Below the pieces are notes generated by a model. It was not told the DNA's origin. It did not search any database and saw only the letters and a program-made list of their open reading frames with translations. Positions 10,295 through 17,129 of a stretch of DNA of 64,000 bases are shown here, in pieces. This DNA comes from Ferruginibacter paludis (GTDB lineage Bacteria > Bacteroidota > Bacteroidia > Chitinophagales > Chitinophagaceae). Both the position numbers and the translations under genes were made by a program. The stretch lies in the NCBI RefSeq assembly GCF_030409685.1, contig NZ_JAUFQJ010000014.1, positions 62,001-126,000 on the forward strand. The letters run 5' to 3'. How positions within the stretch are numbered: the first letter of the stretch is position 1; every line of letters begins with the position of its first letter.

Positions 10295-10318
10295 AAAACC
10301 ACTACATTGGTGGTTTTT
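10295..10318 (-). terminator. Hairpin upstream of susC
   Basis: An 8-bp perfect inverted repeat, AAAACCAC and GTGGTTTT with a 7-base loop, is followed on either strand by a short A/T run. It could end transcripts from the upstream DUF4832-type gene or act as a leader structure for susC. Confidence 0.4.
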
Positions 10319-10342
10319 AAAATTGCAATCGTTTGTGTAAAC

Positions 10343-10359
10343 AGGTAAAACGTTTGCTT
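10343..10359 (+). promoter_or_regulatory. Candidate LacI-type operator upstream of susC
   Basis: GTAAAACGTTTGC at 10345-10357 has the AACGTT core typical of LacI/GalR operators. The same 13 bases occur inverted at 12303-12315, in the promoter region between the LacI-type gene and the first gene of the locus. A related AACGTTTGC occurs at 10537-10545. Confidence 0.5.
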
Positions 10360-10534
10360 AACTTCTCAACATTATCTTGTTTGAATAAGAAAGCGATCAA
10401 ATAATGTAGAAAGGTAAATTTCGGGCATTGAATCGCCCGGCAAAAAGGTCATTTCCCTGTTGGTCATAAATCAAATTTTCAAGATTTATCACAACTAAAG
10501 GCGGCAATTATTGCGGTAATACAAATGGATTATT

Positions 10535-10548
10535 TTAACGTTTGCAAA
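10535..10548 (+). promoter_or_regulatory. Second candidate LacI-type half-conserved site
   Basis: TTAACGTTTGCAAA shares nine bases (AACGTTTGC) with the two longer operator candidates. It lies between the DUF4832-type gene and susC. It is weaker than the others because only the core is conserved. Confidence 0.3.
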
Positions 10549-10651
10549 GCATAGCAATTGCCTGCGTAATCGCAGATTACAAGAAGCACATATACCCTGG
10601 CCCTAAGGGTAAAAAGCGATTTTGTGCAAACTATCAGCAGTGATGGTAAAT

Positions 10652-12151
10652 TTATTTTATGCGGATTGTGTGGTGAAGATCATTGTAGCCTGTTGCTTTC
10701 TCAACCATATTTTCATTGGCCAGCATCACAGCGTATTCGGACCGACCAGCAAGGGTTTCAGCAGCATCGGGTAAAAATAAAAGTAACTGGTAATTACCGG
10801 GATTGATACCCAAAGGTAGTTGCAACTTTTCCTGTATGTGGTGGGTTCCGCTAAACCATAAACGCAGATCTGCTTTTAAGACAATGGCATATTCTTTTTT
10901 TGTTGTGATGTTACGCAAAATAATCTTTACCGGCCTGGGGTTATATGCAGCCGCATAGCCAAGATTGGCTATCGTAAAATCAATTGCTATCGGAGATGCT
11001 TTACTCAATTGCTGTTGTAATATTGCTTTGCGTAAAACAAAACGGTAGCCAAGATTTCTTTTGATGTTGTCAAGACAGCCGCTGCTATCCCAGTCGTTGT
11101 TTACATCATTATTGTAAGCCGCATTCAGGTAACTGTAATGCATGCTGCGCATTTCCTTTTCTGCATGGCCGGCAGGGGCACAATCATTCTGCGGACTAAA
11201 ACTATCATCGCATGTTTCACCGCCAACAACTGTAAATTTTGTATCCACTTCAATGTATTTTCTAAGTACTGCGTTTGCCGGTTGTCTTTGCTGACTGGAA
11301 CTTCCATAGTCGTAAAAAGTACCGTAATCATCTTCTCCCGATAAAAAACAATCATTGTGAAAACCAATCCTTGATGCATCGGAATTATTAAACGCTGCTG
11401 TTAATTGAAGTGGTGCGCTCGTAGTTGGTGCCGACGGGCCATATACAAACTTTTGTTTTATCTGTGGCGTACGAACCTGTACCATCCTGCTTTTGGGCAA
11501 GGCATCCAGCAAGGCCTGCAGCAATTCATTGCGGTGACGCCAGCTGCTGTCAAGCACTTTTCCAATGCCGCTGTTGGATGCATCGCCAAAATAATCAGTA
11601 AAATAATTCTCACCCCAGATACCGATAAAACCCTCCTGCAGCACGGCGATTACATCCGCATTGTGTTGCAGCAACGGCTTCAATTGTTGTATATGATTGA
11701 GCGTGATGTTTCGTGGCGCATCCCCATAAGGAGGACATATTTTATACTCATCCCCGCAATTGCCTTCGTGCGAAGTATTGGTGTATGCAAAGCGCAGAAT
11801 CATCTTTACCCCCGCTGCACGTACCGCATCAAAATCTTTTTGCAGATTGGCTAAAAAGGCAGCTGACAAAGGTTGATTTTTAAAAGTATCCAGTTCATAG
11901 CCGCGGTAAATTAAACTTACCTTCACCGTGTAACTGGCTTTGGAACTGCGCTGTGGGTTATTGCGGTACGCCTTCAATTTTTCTGCGTCCAATACAACAA
12001 AATTGCTGGCCCTTGTTCCGGATGGAATGTAAAAACCTCTTTCAGGATTTACAATATCTTCCTGGCTCTCTTTATATACAATTGTTTTGTTTTGGGCCGC
12101 TGCTATCATTACAGTAAAAATGCCTGACAGAACAAATACGAACTTTGTCAT
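10652..12151 (-). CDS. DUF4874/DUF4832 protein, putative glycoside hydrolase-like
   Basis: This 499-residue protein has a Sec-type signal (FVFVLSGIFTVMIAAAQ) without a lipobox, unlike its paralogue at 3986-5356, so it may be periplasmic or released. It shares NPERGFY, ILRFAYTN, IQQLKPLL, EGFIGIWGE, MVQVRTPQIKQKF, HNDCFLSGEDDYGTF and VGGETCDD with that paralogue. Enzymatic activity is unknown, though the domain pair is typical of carbohydrate-utilisation loci. It is the first gene of the leftward locus and is divergent from the LacI-type regulator, so the two probably share a control region. Confidence 0.75.
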   Translation of the reverse strand: MTKFVFVLSGIFTVMIAAAQNKTIVYKESQEDIVNPERGFYIPSGTRASNFVVLDAEKLKAYRNNPQRSSKASYTVKVSLIYRGYELDTFKNQPLSAAFLANLQKDFDAVRAAGVKMILRFAYTNTSHEGNCGDEYKICPPYGDAPRNITLNHIQQLKPLLQHNADVIAVLQEGFIGIWGENYFTDYFGDASNSGIGKVLDSSWRHRNELLQALLDALPKSRMVQVRTPQIKQKFVYGPSAPTTSAPLQLTAAFNNSDASRIGFHNDCFLSGEDDYGTFYDYGSSSQQRQPANAVLRKYIEVDTKFTVVGGETCDDSFSPQNDCAPAGHAEKEMRSMHYSYLNAAYNNDVNNDWDSSGCLDNIKRNLGYRFVLRKAILQQQLSKASPIAIDFTIANLGYAAAYNPRPVKIILRNITTKKEYAIVLKADLRLWFSGTHHIQEKLQLPLGINPGNYQLLLFLPDAAETLAGRSEYAVMLANENMVEKATGYNDLHHTIRIK

Positions 12152-12214
12152 TGATTGATTGGTTTTAAATTATTGCAATTGTTATTATGCAATGGATGTC
12201 TGCTACACGTAGAG

Positions 12215-12238
12215 TAATGTGCTGTAAAATGCACATTA
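12215..12238. promoter_or_regulatory. Palindrome in divergent promoter region
   Basis: TAATGTGC and GCACATTA form a perfect 8-bp inverted repeat with an 8-base spacer, between the divergent DUF4832-type and LacI-type genes. It is a plausible protein-binding site with unknown partner. Confidence 0.35.
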
Positions 12239-12254
12239 TTCGTCCAGGAAAAAT

Positions 12255-12285
12255 CCTTTGCATAAAGCGTTAAATTATGCAAAGG
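12255..12285. promoter_or_regulatory. 11-bp palindrome in divergent promoter region
   Basis: CCTTTGCATAA and TTATGCAAAGG form a perfect 11-bp inverted repeat around a 9-base centre that contains GCGTTAAA. The symmetry and position favour an operator or activator site. It is distinct from the AACGTT-type site next to it. Confidence 0.45.
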
Positions 12286-12300
12286 TTTGCGGAGAAAACT

Positions 12301-12317
12301 ACGCAAACGTTTTACTG
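12301..12317 (-). promoter_or_regulatory. Candidate LacI-type operator at the regulator's own promoter
   Basis: GCAAACGTTTTAC at 12303-12315 is the exact reverse complement of the 13-mer found upstream of susC at 10345-10357. It sits about 40 bp before the regulator's ATG, fitting autoregulation plus control of the divergent locus. Confidence 0.5.
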
Positions 12318-12356
12318 TTTTAACCACATGTATAAAAAACGATTTACTTTAGGGCC

Positions 12357-13385
12357 ATGGAGCAAAAGCCAACAACGATTAAAGAAATAGCGAAACAACT
12401 GAACATTTCTTTTTCAACAGTTTCAAGGGCTTTACACGATCACCCAAACATTGGCTTACGCACCAAATTGCGTGTACAGCAACTGGCCAAAGAATTGCAT
12501 TACGAGCCCAATCAAACAGCGATTTTTTTTCAGCAGCGAAAAACTTTTACTATCGGGGTTATCATTCCTGAACTGGCGGAAGCCTTTTTTTCCACCTCTA
12601 TAAATGGCATTGAAGATACGGCTGAAAAGAATAAATACACAGTACTCCTTGGCCAGTCGCATGATAGTGAAGAAAGAGAAAAAAAGATTTTGGAAACCAT
12701 GAAACAGCACCGGGTGGATGGTGTGATCATTTCCATTTCTAAAAACACGGTCAATTACGAACATTTTGAAAGCCTGAAAAAATACGGCATCCCCGTAGTG
12801 TTTTTCGATCGCATTCCTAAAATGAGCGATATCCATTATGTAAGTTCCAACATGATTTCCGGGACATTGCAGGCGGTTTCATTCCTCATTAAAAAAGGGC
12901 ACCGGGTAATCGGCATGATCAATGGTCCTGAAAAATTACTGGCCAGCCAGGAAAGAAAAGAAGGCTACCAGCAATCAATGACAAAAAGCCGTTTGAAGTT
13001 TGATCCATCGCTTGTTGTAAACAGCGATCTTTCTTTAACAGGTACACAACTTGCCATGGAAGAACTGCTGAGCTCGAAACGAAAACCCACTGCCATCGTT
13101 ACCTTCAACGATTACGTGGCACTGGATGCCATCCAGTATGCGCAAAAAAGAAAACGAAAAATAAACAAGGATATCTGTTTTGTAAGTTTTGCCAATTTAC
13201 CCATCAGCAGCTACAGTGCTTATCCACCGCTGGCTTCAGTGGAACAATACCCATATATACAGGGTCAAAAAGCTACTGAAATTTTGCTGGAACTAATGAA
13301 TAAAAATAAAGACGAAACCGGGCAAAAGGAAGTGTATTACAAGATCATCGTTGAATCGCAACTGGTTTTGCATGAAAAGAAATAA
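12357..13385 (+). CDS. LacI/GalR family transcriptional regulator
   Basis: This 342-residue protein has the classic N-terminal HTH (TIKEIAKQLNISFSTVSRAL, hinge helix near KLRVQQLAKELHYEPN) followed by a periplasmic-binding-protein-like sensor domain (TIGVIIPELAEAFFS, VDGVIISIS, GIPVVFFDR, AVSFLIKKGHRVIGMI, PTAIVTFNDYVALDAI). Such proteins repress or activate sugar operons and respond to a sugar or sugar phosphate. Its position divergent from the SusC/SusD locus and the shared 13-mer operator candidates point to that locus as its target. The inducer is unknown. Confidence 0.93.
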   Translation: MEQKPTTIKEIAKQLNISFSTVSRALHDHPNIGLRTKLRVQQLAKELHYEPNQTAIFFQQRKTFTIGVIIPELAEAFFSTSINGIEDTAEKNKYTVLLGQSHDSEEREKKILETMKQHRVDGVIISISKNTVNYEHFESLKKYGIPVVFFDRIPKMSDIHYVSSNMISGTLQAVSFLIKKGHRVIGMINGPEKLLASQERKEGYQQSMTKSRLKFDPSLVVNSDLSLTGTQLAMEELLSSKRKPTAIVTFNDYVALDAIQYAQKRKRKINKDICFVSFANLPISSYSAYPPLASVEQYPYIQGQKATEILLELMNKNKDETGQKEVYYKIIVESQLVLHEKK

Positions 13386-13454
13386 GCAAGACGCAAGCGT
13401 CTTCACAGGTTAGATTTTTCCAACTAAAATTATTGAAATATTGCTTGCCAAAAT

Positions 13455-14216
13455 TTAAAATGGTGAAGGACTGATACAGGTCCATCCGCCATCCACCACT
13501 AAACTTTGCCCGGTAATATGCTTTGCTTTTTCTGATACCAGGAACAGTGCCGTATCTGCTATATCGGTAACAGTGGCGGCCCGGCCCATAGGCGTTATAC
13601 GACTCCAGGTGGCTGCGTATTCCGGGTCATCCATCGTGCGCTCGGTTAGCGTGGCACCGGGCGCAATGGTATTTACATTGATTTTAAATTGCGATAATTC
13701 TATCACTAAATTTTTTGCCAGCATCTCCAGTGCCGCCTTGCTCATGCCATATGCTGCCAAATCCTTATGTGCCTGGTGCCCGGTAACAGAAGAGGTAAAT
13801 AATAAAGATCCGCCAGAAGCCTGCTTTTTCATTTGATTGGCTGCTGCCTGCGCTAAAAAGAAAGTACCACCGAGGTTCACCTGCATTACCCTGAAGAATG
13901 CTTCCGGGGTATAAGTAAAAAAATCACCAAACAAAGTGATGCCGGCATTGGCTATTACAATATCGAGCTGACCAAACCTGGAAACTGCGGTATCTACCAT
14001 ACGTTGTATAAATCCAGGCTCGCCCGCATCTCCCGAAAAGGCAATGCAACTTGCACCGCCTGCATCTATAACTTTTTGTACGGCCTTATCAGCAAGGGTT
14101 TCATCCAGGTCGTTTAAAATTACATTGGCGCCTTTCTGTGCAAGTTTGCTACATATCTCCAGACCAATGCCCTGCCCTGCCCCTGTTACAATTGCTGTTT
14201 TGTTTTTAAAAGACAT
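13455..14216 (-). CDS. SDR family NAD(P)-dependent oxidoreductase
   Basis: This 253-residue protein has the canonical short-chain dehydrogenase layout: cofactor motif TGAGQGIG near residue 13, NAG around residue 89, catalytic Ser in LLFTSSVTG, and YGMSK as the Tyr/Lys pair. It ends ITGQSLVVDGGW. NLDD-type residues after the second strand (ILNDLDE) favour NAD+. It is co-oriented with the sugar-acid dehydratase upstream and probably oxidises a sugar, sugar alcohol or dehydrated sugar acid in the same pathway. The exact substrate cannot be read from the sequence. Confidence 0.88.
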   Translation of the reverse strand: MSFKNKTAIVTGAGQGIGLEICSKLAQKGANVILNDLDETLADKAVQKVIDAGGASCIAFSGDAGEPGFIQRMVDTAVSRFGQLDIVIANAGITLFGDFFTYTPEAFFRVMQVNLGGTFFLAQAAANQMKKQASGGSLLFTSSVTGHQAHKDLAAYGMSKAALEMLAKNLVIELSQFKINVNTIAPGATLTERTMDDPEYAATWSRITPMGRAATVTDIADTALFLVSEKAKHITGQSLVVDGGWTCISPSPF

Positions 14217-14223
14217 GTTCTTT

Positions 14224-14440
14224 GAGTTATAAGTTGTAAGTAATAAGTCATAAGTTTTTAAGAGTTGTAGGTTATAAGCTTTAAGTTATAAGTTGCAGAG
14301 TCTTACATTTTGATTCTTTTTAGTTGTCACAAGAGCAATATCAATATGGGTCTTTACACTTATTAGCCGGAAAAGATGCATACAGCTTCGAACCCGTATG
14401 CGCCAACTTAAAACCTATAACTTACAACTTATAACTTTCT
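14224..14440. repeat. Inverted pair of a dispersed AACTTATAA-type repeat
   Basis: The gap between the SDR and dehydratase genes is bounded by near-inverted arms rich in GTTATAAGTTGTAAG (14224-14300) and CTATAACTTACAACTTATAA (14411-14435). About 110 bp of unrelated sequence lie between. A third related copy lies at 63300-63330. It looks like a non-coding interspersed repeat that can fold into a long hairpin. Confidence 0.5.
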
Positions 14441-14450
14441 TCATAACTCT

Positions 14451-16166
14451 TTAGTGCGAATCCCTGCTTACCTTACTGCCCGAGCCGCCTTTTAGAAAAT
14501 CCATGTCTGCACCCAGGTGTGCCTGCTCTACATGCGTTTGATACAAGTGCACATAGCCCCTTGTCTGCATCGTTTCTGTTTGTTTCCAGGCAGCTTTGCG
14601 AACAGCCAGTTCTTCTTCACTCACTTCCAACTGCAATGTTCTTTCATGCGCATCCAGGCTGATGATGTCTCCGTTTTTTACCAGCGCCAACGGGCCGCCC
14701 ACTGCGGCTTCCGGCGACACATGCAACACGGTTGTTCCAAAACCTGTGCCGCTCATCCGGCCGTCTGAAATACGTACCATGTCTGTAACACCCTGTTCCA
14801 GTAATTTTTTTGGCAGGGTCATATTGCCTACCTCCGCCATGCCGGGATAGCCCTTTGGTCCTACATTTTTTAACACCATAATGCTGGTTGCATCTATGTC
14901 CAGTGCAGGATCGTCTATGCGTGCGTGGTAGTCTTCTATATTTTCAAACACCACCGCTTTACCGGAATGTTTTAATAGTGCCGGTGTGGCTGCCGATGGC
15001 TTCAGCACCGCACCATCGGGTGCAAGGTTTCCCTTTACTACCAGTATGCCTGATTCGGGCTTGAATGGCTCCTGCATGGTGCTGATAATATTGCGGTCAT
15101 ACACTTCTGCTGCCGCACAGTTGTCACCCATCATCTTACCATTTACAGTAATCGCATCATTGTGAATAATAGATTTCATTTCTTTGATCACCGCAGGTAA
15201 ACCACCAGAGTAATACAGGTCTTCCATATAATTGTCACCCGATGGCTGGATGTTGGCCAGCAACGGTATTCCCTGGGAATACTTATCAAAATCTTCAATG
15301 TTTAAATCAACACCAATGCGACCTGCGATAGCCAGCAGGTGAATGACAAAATTGGTCGACCCCCCTATGGCAGCATTCACCATGATGGCATTTTCAAAAG
15401 CTTTACGGGTTAAAATTTTTGACATGGTAAGGTCTTCCTTTACCATCTCTACAATGCGTCGCCCGGAGAGTTGCGAGAACACTTTTCGCCTGGCATCCGC
15501 TGCTGGTATAGAAGCATTGTTGGGCAGCGAAAGTCCAAGTGCTTCTACCATTACCGCCATAGTAGAAGCTGTACCCATCACGGCGCAATGCCCCTGCGTA
15601 CGGGCCATGCAGGCTTCCGACTCCATAAATTCTTCGGTTGTAATTTGTCCCAGTTTATGTGCCGCATCAAAACGCCAGATGTCGGACGTGCCGATGTCTT
15701 TTCCTTTCCAGTGGCCCTTTAACATGGGGCCGCCGGAAATAACCAACGTGGGAATGTTCACACTGCAGGCGCCCATTACCAGCGAAGGCGTTGTTTTATC
15801 ACACCCGCACAATAACACTACACCATCTACCGGGTTGGCCCGGATAGATTCTTCCACATCCATGCTTACCAGGTTGCGGTACAACATGGCAGTAGGTTTA
15901 ATCAGTGTTTCACCCAGCGACATTACGGGAAATTCTACGGGAAAGCCACCTGCTTCCAGCACGCCTTTTTTTACTGCTTCGGCCAACTCTCTAAAGTGTC
16001 CATTACAGGGCGTTAATTCACTCCAGGTATTGCAGATGCCAATCACTGGTCTGCCATCAAACATGTCTGGTGGTGCACCCTGGTTCTTCATCCAGGCACG
16101 GTATATAAAACCGTCCTTGTCTTTACGCCCAAACCAGCTGGCGCTTCTTAATTTTTCGGGTTCCAT
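14451..16166 (-). CDS. IlvD/Edd family sugar-acid dehydratase
   Basis: This 571-residue protein matches the dihydroxy-acid/6-phosphogluconate dehydratase superfamily. The N-terminus (SWFGRKDKDGFIYRAWMKNQ, GICNTWSELTPCNGH) is that of the pentonate/hexonate branch such as L-arabinonate dehydratase rather than IlvD of branched-chain synthesis. Cluster-ligand cysteines are visible in TPCN, LLCGCDKTTPS and EACMARTQGHC. GGSTNFVIHLLAI, VKGNLAPDGAV and SDGRMSGTGFG are further family blocks. These enzymes use an Fe-S cluster to turn an aldonate into a 2-keto-3-deoxy acid. The SDR gene downstream fits an oxidative sugar pathway. Confidence 0.9.
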   Translation of the reverse strand: MEPEKLRSASWFGRKDKDGFIYRAWMKNQGAPPDMFDGRPVIGICNTWSELTPCNGHFRELAEAVKKGVLEAGGFPVEFPVMSLGETLIKPTAMLYRNLVSMDVEESIRANPVDGVVLLCGCDKTTPSLVMGACSVNIPTLVISGGPMLKGHWKGKDIGTSDIWRFDAAHKLGQITTEEFMESEACMARTQGHCAVMGTASTMAVMVEALGLSLPNNASIPAADARRKVFSQLSGRRIVEMVKEDLTMSKILTRKAFENAIMVNAAIGGSTNFVIHLLAIAGRIGVDLNIEDFDKYSQGIPLLANIQPSGDNYMEDLYYSGGLPAVIKEMKSIIHNDAITVNGKMMGDNCAAAEVYDRNIISTMQEPFKPESGILVVKGNLAPDGAVLKPSAATPALLKHSGKAVVFENIEDYHARIDDPALDIDATSIMVLKNVGPKGYPGMAEVGNMTLPKKLLEQGVTDMVRISDGRMSGTGFGTTVLHVSPEAAVGGPLALVKNGDIISLDAHERTLQLEVSEEELAVRKAAWKQTETMQTRGYVHLYQTHVEQAHLGADMDFLKGGSGSKVSRDSH

Positions 16167-16234
16167 AGTCTATTTTATTACAGGCAACAAATTACGCATA
16201 TTGCCTGACTGACATTTATTTTGTTTGAGGGCTA

Positions 16235-16528
16235 TTATTGCAATGGTTCATAATCAATCTCCAGAAAATCCTGCACGTACTTTACCCAATATTGCTGAAT
16301 AAATTGTTGATGACCCGGATGGCTGGAATACGCATCATACGATTGCTGGCTTTCAAACTCCATTGAAAAGCCGAAATCAAAACTATTTTTTTTACTTGTT
16401 TGTTTAAGCATTTCAAAATTAAGCACTCCTGGTATGTTGGATAGCGTTGCAGCTGCTGCTAAGAATGCCTTTTCTTCGGCACTATTTTTTAAGCAGGTTA
16501 AGGTAAAAATAACGGAATGACGTATCAT
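16235..16528 (-). CDS. Dabb (stress-responsive A/B barrel) domain protein
   Basis: This 97-residue protein has the dimeric alpha/beta-barrel pattern: initial IRHSVIFTLTC, a mid segment FDFGFSMEFESQQSYDAYSSHPGHQQFIQQYW, and a final strand. The SHPGHQQF motif is typical of Dabb proteins. Homologues sit with sugar dehydratases and dehydrogenases and are often assumed to be small metabolic enzymes or mutarotase-like. It is 68 bp upstream of the dehydratase on the same strand and probably shares its operon. Confidence 0.75.
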   Translation of the reverse strand: MIRHSVIFTLTCLKNSAEEKAFLAAAATLSNIPGVLNFEMLKQTSKKNSFDFGFSMEFESQQSYDAYSSHPGHQQFIQQYWVKYVQDFLEIDYEPLQ

Positions 16529-16744
16529 ATATAGCCGAATTGTAAGCTGCGGTGGTTTTATTCAAATTCCCTTATGGCAACTCAAAAAAACAAATAATCA
16601 GGCAAATAGCAAGCAGGTATTTTTTTGTTGGATGAATTTTATTTTTGTTTCGCCAAGTGGCTGCCAGGTTTTGAAAGATGGACAAACCTGTTTAAAAAAT
16701 CCATGCAACCAATTTGATTGTATTTTTGTCAGCCTGTAAAAGCT

Positions 16745-17068
16745 ATGAAATATATTCTATTGCTGGCATTAGCGGGCCTGTTATATTCCTGCAAAAAAGA
16801 AAAAGTTGTGGTGTATGCCAATGAAGGCATGATTACAGGCATTGATTTGCGGTATTGCCCGTGTTTGCTGGAATGCCCGTGTGCATGTGGTAGCCTGGTT
16901 TTTCATTTTACAAATGGAGCCGATACTTCGAGGATGACTGTAGACAACCCTGCTATATTTCAGTTACCAGATAGCCCCCGGTTCCCGGTGCGTGTAAAAT
17001 TGAACTGGCAAAATACTTCGCGTTGCAATATGAAAGCGATTAAAGTGACAGATTATGCCACATTTTAA
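16745..17068 (+). CDS. Small Cys-rich lipoprotein, unknown function
   Basis: The start at 16745 gives a clean lipoprotein signal (MKYILLLALAGLLYSC), better than the in-frame ATG at 16718. The mature protein is about 92 residues with a striking cluster YCPCLLECPCACG, which could bind a metal or form disulfides, and a beta-rich remainder. I do not recognise the family. It converges on the TonB-receptor gene. Confidence 0.6.
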   Translation: MKYILLLALAGLLYSCKKEKVVVYANEGMITGIDLRYCPCLLECPCACGSLVFHFTNGADTSRMTVDNPAIFQLPDSPRFPVRVKLNWQNTSRCNMKAIKVTDYATF

Positions 17069-17129
17069 TTTCATTTCATCTGGAGAATACAATAAAAATT
17101 ACTCCGAAAAACTATACCGGCTGAATGTG

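Larger units (their letters stand above)
10154..10651. promoter_or_regulatory. susC upstream regulatory region
   Basis: These 498 bp hold no gene but several candidate sites: the two operator-like sequences listed separately, a hairpin at 10295-10318, and short palindromes at 10561-10610. A long leader before susC is usual for Bacteroidota polysaccharide loci. No exact TAnnTTTG box was found on the reverse strand near the start codon. Confidence 0.5.

Noticed and set aside
15343..16212. A long forward frame opposite the sugar-acid dehydratase
   Set aside because: The reverse-strand frame has all the dehydratase family motifs. The forward frame is a shadow of high-quality codons.
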